The position numbers were made by a program, and so were the translations under genes. From NCBI GenBank assembly GCA_964588795.1, contig CAZPQN010000009.1, forward strand, positions 1 to 64,000: DNA of 64,000 nt, given 5' to 3'. This document shows positions 27,503 to 34,855 of this stretch, one piece after another; the first letter of the stretch is position 1, and the number at the start of each line of letters is the position of its first letter. This stretch comes from CAZPQN01 sp964588795. Lineage in GTDB: Bacteria > Fidelibacterota > UBA2242. A model generated the notes under the pieces. The model was given only the letters and a program-made list of their open reading frames with translations, ran no database searches and was not told the DNA's origin.

Positions 27503-29992
27503 CTATTTCACCAGCACCATTTTGCGGGTCAGCACGCTCGTCCCGGCTTTCAGCGTATAGAAATAGGCGCCGGTCGGTAATAGGCTGGCATCGAATTCCA
27601 CGGCATGGTAGCCGCCTTCTCGTTCTTCATTGAGCAACTGCCGGATTTCTTCCCCGAGCACGTTGAAAATGCTGAGCGTCACCCGCGTCCGTTCCGGCAG
27701 ATAAAACGGCAAAGTCGTGGTGGGATTGAACGGGTTAGGATAATTCGGCAGGAGCTGCGGGTGCTCGGCCAAAAGCGGTTTTTCCGGTTTGATCCCAACG
27801 CTGACTTTCTTCGCCAAACGCAGGTCGTCGAAATAAATGGTGCCGGTTGCGGTGGCGCCCGGGATATAGGTCAGTTGAAAACTGTCAATGCGCAGGGGAT
27901 TGGTAAGCGTTCCGTCGCCGATCCAGGTGCCACAGCCGTCATTGGCCATGTCCCAGGTGATCAGTTTCCAGCCGATCCAGTTGATTGTATACCAGGGGCT
28001 GACCTCGTGGCCGGCGGCGTCATCCACAGCGAAGCGGAACTGGTTGCCGCTGCCATCGCCAAAGACATAGACCTGCAACAGGTAAGTGTTGTCGAAGGTA
28101 ACGTCGCGCGGCGCCCCGCCCGTCAGGTACTCGCGGATCAGCCAGGCGCCGGCACCGGTATCCCAGGCATAATTCAACGCGAGGGATTTGGTGCTGTTGA
28201 CGGACAAATTCAGGTAGGCCGTGTTTTCCGCCCGACTGGTCGCGGGCAGAATCCCGATCGTAGAGCCGCTGGTTTGAGGAGTCCACCAGTTACTGGTCAG
28301 TCCCGTTTCGAAATTGTCAATCGTCGTCACCTGATAATCCGTAGTGCCGGTTTTAAAGGAATAGCTGGCGGCGGTATTGATACGGTTGCCGAAGATGTCG
28401 GTCAGGCCGGCGGGAATGGAGATGGTGTGGGTTTCGTTGGCACGCAGGTTTTCGCTCGGAAAGAATGTCAGAACACTTTTCGTGCCGACGATATAATGTA
28501 CCAATTGTCCCGGAACAACTGTCTGGGTGTTGAAGTGCTTGAGGATTACCGAGCCGGGGTGCACGCTCGTATCGGCCAGGAGTTCATTGTAGATGATCGT
28601 GACGAGCGGGCGCAACTCGATATTGGTCGCGGTCTGCGCCGGATAGACCGACGCCACTTTGGGGGCGGTGACATCGCGGCTGGTGCGGAAGGTGATTACC
28701 AGGCTATCGCCGCCGACTCCGTCATGATTGCCATCAAACAAATGACCGTACTTGCCTATTGCCAGACCGCCAATCGTGAGCCGGTAAGTCGTCATATTAT
28801 CAAGACTGTCGGTGGTGAAGGTCAGCTGGCGGCTGTCGGTGGACCATTTGAAAACCCCGGGTTCCGCCGGCACTAAACTGAAATTGGCCTCAACCGAGGC
28901 CCGATCCATCGGACGACTGAAATTGAGCGTGATTTTGGTGCCCACGATGAAAGCCGTATCGCCGTCAACCGGAGTCGTCGAAACGAGATAGGGCGGGACG
29001 GTCGAAATCAGATTGAAATCGCGGAAGGTGAAGAAATCGGGGCGGATGATCACGTCGGCTGAATCGCCGACATAATTGGGCGCGTTGACATTTAACCTCA
29101 GGGTATCGTTGGGCAGGTCGTCGAAGAAGTAAAAACCGTTGTGTAATTGTTCGGGATCAGTCGAATATTTGTAAAAAAGTGTGGCGTAGGTGTCGGTAGT
29201 GTAAGTCTCGCCATTCAAGCGGAGCGTCGCTCCGTTGATCGGCACGCCGGTCTCGATGTCGTAGACAATCCCGGTGCAGATGCCGATCGGGGGAATCGTG
29301 ATGTGGTGATATTTAAGAATTGACCAATAGTAGGTATAAGCCTGCAGGAGTTTGAATTCGGCGTTCATGTTCAACTGGTTTTGGACGGCGTTGGTATGAA
29401 AGCCGGCTTCGGCGAGTTCAGAGGCCATGACCGTCTCGCGGTTGACGTGCAAATACGGGTACTTGTTGGCGTGATTGTCCGGGAAACCCTGGTAGAAAGT
29501 GCGGTCGGCGTAATTGCCGCGCGTGGGGGCGCGCATGCCGCGCGTCAGCAGATCCACCATGTAATCTGCCATGACCTTGCCACCCTTCGGATTCTTCTCG
29601 ACGGTTTGTCCGTTTTCCCGCCAGCCGCCGTACATTAATAATGTGCTGGTATAGGTGGCGTCACCGGCGTCGCTGTGGATCGAATGGTACCAGGCCATTC
29701 CCAGGCTATTGGCATGATTGGTACGGGCAGTAAGGGTAACATTTTCGGTGTCGGTATAACGACAAAGCACGACGGTGTCAATGTCGGTATTTTGCACCAG
29801 AAGGTCGCGCAGACAAAGTGCCACCCGCAGGTTTTTCTCAGCTTCGGAAAGGCCGTAAATACCCGGGTTTTCCTTCTGGCTGTGACCCGGGTCGAGGAAA
29901 ATGTTCCAGCCGCTCAAACCGGTCACCTGCTGAGCAGATAGCCTCAGGCTGGTACCGAGCAGTAACCCCATCGTTATTATTCTAATTTTCAT
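27503..29992 (-). CDS. Secreted N-acetylmuramoyl-L-alanine amidase (Amidase_3) with Ig-like domains and C-terminal sorting domain
   Basis: An 829-residue modular exoenzyme. After a signal peptide (ITMGLLLGTSLRLSAQ) comes an Amidase_3 zinc domain (about 25-230): His in IFLDPGHSQ, Glu in GLSEAEKNL, His in WYHSIHSDAG and Glu in ASELAEAGFHTNA. Next are a carboxypeptidase-regulatory-like unit (TGIVYDIETGVPINGATLRL) and two SbsA/Big_5-type Ig domains (VDGDTAFIVGTKITLNFSRP and ATNIELRPLVTIIYNEL). A jelly-roll, carbohydrate-binding-like region follows. The last ~85 residues, beginning LLPNYPNPFNPTT and ending GAYFYTLKAG...KMVLVK, are the T9SS/FlgD-like sorting module common in Calditrichota-Ignavibacteria relatives. 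It likely cleaves murein outside the cell or in other bacteria. Confidence 0.88.
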   Translation of the reverse strand: MKIRIITMGLLLGTSLRLSAQQVTGLSGWNIFLDPGHSQKENPGIYGLSEAEKNLRVALCLRDLLVQNTDIDTVVLCRYTDTENVTLTARTNHANSLGMAWYHSIHSDAGDATYTSTLLMYGGWRENGQTVEKNPKGGKVMADYMVDLLTRGMRAPTRGNYADRTFYQGFPDNHANKYPYLHVNRETVMASELAEAGFHTNAVQNQLNMNAEFKLLQAYTYYWSILKYHHITIPPIGICTGIVYDIETGVPINGATLRLNGETYTTDTYATLFYKYSTDPEQLHNGFYFFDDLPNDTLRLNVNAPNYVGDSADVIIRPDFFTFRDFNLISTVPPYLVSTTPVDGDTAFIVGTKITLNFSRPMDRASVEANFSLVPAEPGVFKWSTDSRQLTFTTDSLDNMTTYRLTIGGLAIGKYGHLFDGNHDGVGGDSLVITFRTSRDVTAPKVASVYPAQTATNIELRPLVTIIYNELLADTSVHPGSVILKHFNTQTVVPGQLVHYIVGTKSVLTFFPSENLRANETHTISIPAGLTDIFGNRINTAASYSFKTGTTDYQVTTIDNFETGLTSNWWTPQTSGSTIGILPATSRAENTAYLNLSVNSTKSLALNYAWDTGAGAWLIREYLTGGAPRDVTFDNTYLLQVYVFGDGSGNQFRFAVDDAAGHEVSPWYTINWIGWKLITWDMANDGCGTWIGDGTLTNPLRIDSFQLTYIPGATATGTIYFDDLRLAKKVSVGIKPEKPLLAEHPQLLPNYPNPFNPTTTLPFYLPERTRVTLSIFNVLGEEIRQLLNEEREGGYHAVEFDASLLPTGAYFYTLKAGTSVLTRKMVLVK

Positions 29993-30158
29993 TACATCTC
30001 ACTCATTAGTTATTAAGTACGTCCAAATTTACGATAATCGCCCAAATCGCCAAGCGCAAAAAGGGCTAACGGCGACGGTTCGGGTCGGTAGAATGGTAAA
30101 AATTCGCTTTTTAAATCGTTTGGTTTAAATTACTGCCGGATTTTTCAAAAAGGGTAGT

Positions 30159-30980
30159 TTGAGGCATTTAACAGATTCCACAACCAGCTGGCGCAAGGTG
30201 GCGATTGCGACTTATGGAGCCCCTTTCGACAGCCGCATTTACGGCACTTACGAGATTGACGTAACCGAGACGGTGCGTTACATCGCCGAGCGGCGAGCGT
30301 TGGGCCAGCGCCTGACCATCACGCATTTCGCCGCGGCGGCTCTGGCGCGCACGTTATTCGAAGACGTCCCGGACATCAACGGTTTCGTGCGCCGCGGAAA
30401 AATGGTGTACCGCGCGGACGCGGACGTTTTTATCACCATCAATATCGCGGGCGCCAACATGTCCGGTATGGTGCTGAAAAAGTGCCAGGAACTCTCCGCG
30501 TCCGAGATTGCCGAGCAGATTAAACAGACGGCCGAGCGCAAGCGCGCCGGAGAGGAAAGCGGCGCCTTCGCCGCCAAGGACGTCATCGCCCGCATCCCCT
30601 GGCCGTTCCGTCGCCCCTTTTTCCAATTCATCAAGTGGTGGATATTCGACATGGGCTGGACGTTTCCCTTCCTGAGAATTCCACCCGATCCTTTCGGCAG
30701 TATCATGCTGACCAACATCGGCAGTTTCGGTCTGCAGTACGGCTTCCCGGCGCTTTTTCCCATCGGTAAATTGCCGGCGGTCATCGCCATGGGCACGCTC
30801 ACCCGCAAACCGGTCGTCATTGACAACGAGATAAAAATCCGCGACATCCTGCCGCTGGCCGGCACTTTCGATCACCGCATCGTGGACGGCGCCCAATCCG
30901 GAAAACTGACCAGCGGCGTGATTGCCCGCCTGCAGAATCCGGTGGCGCTCGATCTCCCCCATCGCTGTACAACCACTTAA
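30159..30980 (+). CDS. Stand-alone 2-oxoacid dehydrogenase E2-type acyltransferase domain
   Basis: A 273-residue protein made only of the catalytic (CAT-like) acyltransferase domain of lipoamide E2 proteins. It shows the active-site GTFDHRIVDGAQSGKL and the SIMLTNIGSFGLQYGFP segment. There is no lipoyl domain and no peripheral-subunit-binding domain, and no E1 or E3 gene is near, so it cannot be an ordinary E2. Pyruvate and 2-oxoglutarate oxidation in this window are done by ferredoxin enzymes instead. It may acylate another substrate or be a chloramphenicol-acetyltransferase-like enzyme of unknown role. Start is a TTG at 30159 with AAAGGG upstream. A 59-residue winged-helix protein follows 25 bp later. 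Confidence 0.78.
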   Translation: MRHLTDSTTSWRKVAIATYGAPFDSRIYGTYEIDVTETVRYIAERRALGQRLTITHFAAAALARTLFEDVPDINGFVRRGKMVYRADADVFITINIAGANMSGMVLKKCQELSASEIAEQIKQTAERKRAGEESGAFAAKDVIARIPWPFRRPFFQFIKWWIFDMGWTFPFLRIPPDPFGSIMLTNIGSFGLQYGFPALFPIGKLPAVIAMGTLTRKPVVIDNEIKIRDILPLAGTFDHRIVDGAQSGKLTSGVIARLQNPVALDLPHRCTTT

Positions 30981-31005
30981 CTATTAAATAGTGTAGAGGC
31001 GAATT

Positions 31006-31185
31006 ATGACTGAAAAGGAAATCAAAGTATTAGAAGCCATGAAAAAAGCCGGCCAGCCGGTCAAGGCGGGTGACGTGGCCGAGATGCTCGGCATGGACAA
31101 AACCGAAGTCGCCAAGCTCATCGCCGCGCTGAAAAAGCAGGGCAAGGTCACTTCACCCAAAGTGTGCTTTTACACACCCAAATAG
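31006..31185 (+). CDS. 59-residue winged-helix protein
   Basis: A short gene: ATG 31006, TAG 31183, AGAGG upstream. The product begins MTEKEIKVLEAMKKAG and continues PVKAGDVAEMLGMDKTEVAK, then LIAALKKQGKVTSPKVCFYTP. The spacing of helices and the final beta hairpin fit a minimal winged helix-turn-helix with no sensor domain. Such mini-wHTH proteins occur widely in anaerobes as annotated 'transcriptional regulators', but targets are unknown. It lies between the E2-domain gene and the GltS-like symporter and is probably co-transcribed with the former. It may control either neighbour. Confidence 0.75.
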   Translation: MTEKEIKVLEAMKKAGQPVKAGDVAEMLGMDKTEVAKLIAALKKQGKVTSPKVCFYTPK

Positions 31186-31297
31186 CATCTGTTCATCGCC
31201 GGTTGCTAAATTATTAATCACCGAACATATCCGATTCTGATACACGGCGGGCCGATACTGACCCGCTCAGGATTCTCACCAAGGTAAGGAGGTCAGT

Positions 31298-32752
31298 ATG
31301 GGGCTATGGGATTTTCAGTTGAGTTTCAAGGAGCTGGTCCTGGACTTTTCGTTTATGAGTGTTTTCCTGATCGTCGGCACGATTTTCCGGCGCTACGGAT
31401 TGTTCTTTCAGAAGTATCTGATTCCGAACAATCTGATTGCCGGGTTCATCGGCCTGCTGATCGGGCCGCAGATTCTCGGGCATGTCCCGTTCGAAAAACT
31501 GTGGTCTGCCATCGGACTCGGCGGCCTCATCGGACGCATTTTCGTCCCGCTCGACGGCCAGCGCATGGGGCTGTACGTCTATCATCTCCTGGCGCTGACC
31601 TTTGTCGCCATTGGCCTGCGCGGGGAAAAGACGAGCTGGGGCAAAGGACCGCTGAGTTTCAGTCTCTCGATGCTCACCAGCTACATCATTCAGGGCACGC
31701 TGGGGCTTCTGGTATGTTTCATTTTCGTTTATACCACCAAACCCGAACTGTTTCCCGGCTTGGGTCTGTTATTGCCGATGGGTTTCGGGATGGGGCCCGG
31801 GCAGGCCTTTACGATTGGCAGCAGCTGGGAAAAATTCGGTTTCGAGGGAGGCGGCATGGCGGGCCTGACTATCGCCGCCGTGGGCTACCTGATTGCCTAT
31901 TTTGCCGGAATGGTCATCGTCAACAAGGGCATCAAGAACGGCGAAACGGCGCTGATCAAGGGCATTGACAGCATCTCAAGCGATATGCGCACGGGCGTCG
32001 TCAAGTACGGCGACAAACAGATCGCCGGCTTCCTGACCCTCTCGCTGGAGGCCATCGAACCACTGGCCTATCAGGTGGGGGTGATCGGCGTGGTGTACCT
32101 GGTGTCGTTCTGGGTTGCCAAGGGGTTAGCCTGGTGCCTGGTCAGCATCAATGCCGCTGGCTTTGTGTCGACGGTCTGGGCGTTTCATTTCGTCATCGCG
32201 CTATTGGTGGCACTCGCCTGTCGTAAGATCATGGACAAAATGAAAAAAGGCTATCTGATTGACCGGGGACTGATGACGCGCACCGCGGGATTGTTCGTGG
32301 ACTACCTGATTGTCGGTTCCATCTGCGGCATCAGTCTGGCGGTAGTCTGGAAATACTGGGCGCCGATTCTGCTCATGTCCATTCTGGGCGGGATTGCGAC
32401 CTATTATATGCTCCGCTATGTCTGCTACCGCGCTTTCGACGACTATCACTTCGAACGCTTCGCGGCGGTGTTTGCCGAAATGACCGGCACCCTGAACTCC
32501 GGACTGGTGATGATCCGCGTGACCGATCCAGAATTCAAAACGCCGGTGGCGGAAGATTTGGTTTATTCCAGCGGCATCGCCCTCTTTTTCGGCCTGCCTC
32601 TGCTTATCCTGCTGAACGTGCCGATGAACTTCTTCAACAATAGCCTGTTCGGCTACTGGGTGACGTTCGGGTTGATGCTGTTGTACGGGATCATCCTGTG
32701 GATTTTCTGGCGCGTGATTGGCTTTATCAAGTTCAAACGGGAGCGCGTGTAA
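31298..32752 (+). CDS. Sodium:glutamate symporter family protein (GltS/ESS-like)
   Basis: Polytopic inner-membrane transporter, 484 residues, with about 11-12 hydrophobic segments. KYLIPNNLIAGFIGLLIGP and MGFGMGPGQAFTIGSSWE correspond to the repeated re-entrant motifs of the GltS (ESS) family. It is some 80 residues longer than E. coli GltS. The partner ion is presumably Na+, consistent with the Na+-pumping NQR in this window. AAGGAGG stands before ATG 31298. The substrate (glutamate or another dicarboxylate) is by family only. Confidence 0.78.
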   Translation: MGLWDFQLSFKELVLDFSFMSVFLIVGTIFRRYGLFFQKYLIPNNLIAGFIGLLIGPQILGHVPFEKLWSAIGLGGLIGRIFVPLDGQRMGLYVYHLLALTFVAIGLRGEKTSWGKGPLSFSLSMLTSYIIQGTLGLLVCFIFVYTTKPELFPGLGLLLPMGFGMGPGQAFTIGSSWEKFGFEGGGMAGLTIAAVGYLIAYFAGMVIVNKGIKNGETALIKGIDSISSDMRTGVVKYGDKQIAGFLTLSLEAIEPLAYQVGVIGVVYLVSFWVAKGLAWCLVSINAAGFVSTVWAFHFVIALLVALACRKIMDKMKKGYLIDRGLMTRTAGLFVDYLIVGSICGISLAVVWKYWAPILLMSILGGIATYYMLRYVCYRAFDDYHFERFAAVFAEMTGTLNSGLVMIRVTDPEFKTPVAEDLVYSSGIALFFGLPLLILLNVPMNFFNNSLFGYWVTFGLMLLYGIILWIFWRVIGFIKFKRERV

Positions 32753-32828
32753 AATAGAGTCGAACTAATCCAGCATTGCCAACATTACGCGCTCTGACCG
32801 GCTAAAGCCATCTTTTATATACAATTTT

Positions 32829-33140
32829 TTATATTCTATTGGAGTTTGCGCTGTTTACCGCGAAGGCGACGCCGATTATGCGGCTGTGGTTTCTACCGAC
32901 CGGCATGGCAATCTGCGCTGGCGTTATTATCTCGAGAAACTGATTGAATTCTTAACCTTGATTGGGGATGCAAAGGGCAAGGCTTAAAGCGTGGCTGGTA
33001 AAAAAATCTACTGCATTGCGCGGGGCGGCGATCTGCTCTGAACCCAGCATTATGCCGAAGCGGGATTCATCACCGAAACGATGAATTTAGCGATTAACTC
33101 GCGGGATGAACTGACAGCCTGTATTGGTCATGGGCTGTAG
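32829..33140 (+). pseudogene. Probable gene remnant broken by two in-frame stops
   Basis: In one frame the sequence reads as normal protein for about 50 codons (GVCAVYREGDADYAAVVSTD, then HGNLRWRYYLEKLIEFLTL), stops at TAA 32985, and continues in the same frame with KKIYCIARGGDLL. It stops at TGA 33039 and resumes with TQHYAEAGFITETMNLAINS to a TAG at 33138. The conservation of frame across both stops argues for decay of a single gene. The TGA could have been a TGG Trp codon. No start codon or ribosome site is clear, and I do not recognise the family. Confidence 0.4.
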
Positions 33141-33205
33141 CTTCGGCAGTAATCGGTTGAACTAAAATTAATCCGGTTAATGAGTAGCCCGGCCGTAAGT
33201 TGCGG

Positions 33206-33224
33206 GGGCAGGTATTCCCTGCCC
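33206..33224. repeat. GC-rich hairpin GGGCAGG-TATTC-CCTGCCC
   Basis: A perfect 7-bp stem with a 5-base loop inside the non-coding gap. No T tract follows on either strand, so it is not an ordinary intrinsic terminator. It might be part of a dispersed repeat or the scar of a lost element. Confidence 0.4.
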
Positions 33225-33336
33225 GCCCAGCAGGCTCTCCGGAACGGGAACAAATGACCGCGCCTTCCCAATCGTGCAAAACGAATGGCAAATTGCGTAC
33301 CTGAAATATTTTGAGGGAATTTTCTCAAAACAGGGT

Positions 33337-33364
33337 TTGATATTTTATTTTTTTTTATTAATAT
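33337..33364 (+). promoter_or_regulatory. Candidate sigma70-type promoter for the phosphofructokinase gene
   Basis: TTGATA (33337-33342), a 16-base T-rich spacer, then TAATAT (33359-33364), 33 bases before the GTG start. GGGAG lies about eight bases before the GTG. Confidence 0.5.
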
Positions 33365-33397
33365 TGCCGCCGTTGAATTGAATTTTGGGAGCAGTGA

Positions 33398-34591
33398 GTG
33401 AAAAAACGTATCGCAATCCTGACTGGTGGAGGTGATGTCCCGGGGCTCAACCCGGCGATCCGCGGGGTTACTTTACGCGCTTTGAAGGAAGGCTTTGAAG
33501 TCATCGGCATCCGGCGGGGCTGGGGTGGCATGCTGGACATCATCCGCGACAAGGACGCCGACAACAGCAACAACTTCCAAATACTCAATGCCGAAATCGT
33601 CAACAAGGCCGGCCGCACCGGCGGCACCTTCCTGCACACTTCGCGCACGCGCCCCAGCCACGTCGCCGCAGACGCCGTGCCCCCGCACCTGAAGGACAAG
33701 TACAACGCCAAAAGCAACGATCTGACTCCGGAAGTATTGAAGAATCTCGAATTTTTAGGCGTCGAATATCTGATCCCGATCGGCGGTGATGACACGCTCA
33801 GCTACGGCGTCACCCTGCATAAAGCCGGTTTCAAGGTCGTCGGCATTCCCAAAACCATGGACAACGACGTCCCCGGCACCGACTACTGCATCGGCTTCAG
33901 CACCTGCATCACCCGCACGCTCGAACTGACCCACAGCCTGCGTACCTCAGCCGGTTCGCATGAACGCTTTCTGGTCATCGAGGTTTTCGGGCGTTACGCC
34001 GGCTTCACGGCACTCCTGCCGACCATGGCGGGCGCCGCCAATCGTTGCGTCATTCCCGAATACAAATTCGACATGGAGCGTCTGGCCCAATTACTGGTCG
34101 AAGATCGGTTTACCAATCCCAGCCACTATGCCGTCGCCATCGTTTCCGAAGGCGCACTGCCGAGCGGGCAGGACGAAATGATCACGCAGGGCGAGGAAAA
34201 AGACGCCTACGGACATAAGAAATTGGGCGGCATCGGTGAAATTGTTGCCAAGTTACTGAAAGACATGTCCGCCAAGTACAATCAGGGGCGCAAGATCAAC
34301 GTCATTGGCCAGAAACTCGGCTACCTGGTGCGCTGTGGCGACCCGGACGCCTTCGATTCCATCGTGCCCATGGTCTACGGCAACATTGCCTTCGACCTGA
34401 TTCTGAAAGGGCGCAGTGGGCTATTGGTGAACCTGAAAAACGGCGTTTACGGACATACCAATTTGGAAGTCGTAACCAGTTATAAAAAGGTCGTGGATGT
34501 GGAAAAGTTTTATGATACGGAGCGCTATCGTCCGCAGTACAAGAGCTTCGAACATAAACCGTTCTTCATCATGACCAGCAACAAAGCATAA
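33398..34591 (+). CDS. pfp: 6-phosphofructokinase with PPi-type active site
   Basis: Phosphofructokinase of 397 residues; cytoplasmic, converts fructose-6-phosphate to the 1,6-bisphosphate. The start RIAILTGGGDVPGLNPAIRG and PTMAGAANRCVIPE are family hallmarks. The donor-binding residues are GGDDTLSYG (Asp where ATP enzymes have Gly in GGDG) and PKTMDNDVPG (Lys where ATP enzymes have Gly in PGTIDND). By established PFK structure-function work this Asp/Lys pair marks pyrophosphate use, although some group III enzymes are mixed. A PPi enzyme would be reversible and save ATP. GTG start, own promoter, and a strong terminator downstream suggest a single-gene unit before nifJ. Confidence 0.88.
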   Translation: MKKRIAILTGGGDVPGLNPAIRGVTLRALKEGFEVIGIRRGWGGMLDIIRDKDADNSNNFQILNAEIVNKAGRTGGTFLHTSRTRPSHVAADAVPPHLKDKYNAKSNDLTPEVLKNLEFLGVEYLIPIGGDDTLSYGVTLHKAGFKVVGIPKTMDNDVPGTDYCIGFSTCITRTLELTHSLRTSAGSHERFLVIEVFGRYAGFTALLPTMAGAANRCVIPEYKFDMERLAQLLVEDRFTNPSHYAVAIVSEGALPSGQDEMITQGEEKDAYGHKKLGGIGEIVAKLLKDMSAKYNQGRKINVIGQKLGYLVRCGDPDAFDSIVPMVYGNIAFDLILKGRSGLLVNLKNGVYGHTNLEVVTSYKKVVDVEKFYDTERYRPQYKSFEHKPFFIMTSNKA

Positions 34592-34624
34592 CATTTCCCT
34601 CCTCCCTCCTCTCAAAGAGGTCAA

Positions 34625-34661
34625 GCAAACAGGGCGACCAAATCGCCCTGTTTGCGTTTTT
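34625..34661 (+). terminator. Strong intrinsic terminator after the phosphofructokinase gene
   Basis: A perfect 13-bp stem, 34625-34637 pairing with 34643-34655, loop CCAAA, followed by GTTTTT. Confidence 0.9.
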
Positions 34662-34855
34662 AGGGGAGACGGAAATGTTTCCTCCGCGGGTGAAGGCGTG
34701 GGTTGGGTTTTGGTACCTCGCGGGGGGAAGGGGGGCATTTGAATTTCTGCGGATTAATGCCTAATTTTACCGATGACAGGACTATTTGGCATTCAGAGCA
34801 CGCACAAGAGAATTGCCGTGTCAATTATTAACCAAAAATATACTGGAGAAGTACA

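Larger units (their letters stand above)
32753..33397. other. 645-bp gap with decayed coding remnant, hairpin and pfk promoter
   Basis: There is no intact gene. The left half holds a frame interrupted by stops (separate entry at 32829). The right half contains two similar 11-12 base stretches (TAATCGGTTGAA and TAATCCGGTTAA, about 33151-33182), a GC hairpin (33206-33224) and the promoter of the phosphofructokinase gene. Minus-strand frames here lack protein-like composition. Confidence 0.6.

Noticed and set aside
27605..28876. 423-codon open frame antisense to the Amidase_3 protein
   Set aside because: Opposite a domain-rich, clearly coding gene; no recognisable domains or start signal.
33039..33041. 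TGA in the decayed gene as a selenocysteine codon
   Set aside because: A second in-frame stop (TAA 32985) already breaks the frame and no SECIS-like hairpin was seen right after the TGA; decay is simpler.
33094..33328. Minus-strand frames of 65-66 codons in the gap before the phosphofructokinase gene
   Set aside because: Arg-rich, mutually overlapping, no ribosome site; they read through the GC hairpin and repeats, typical of non-coding DNA.
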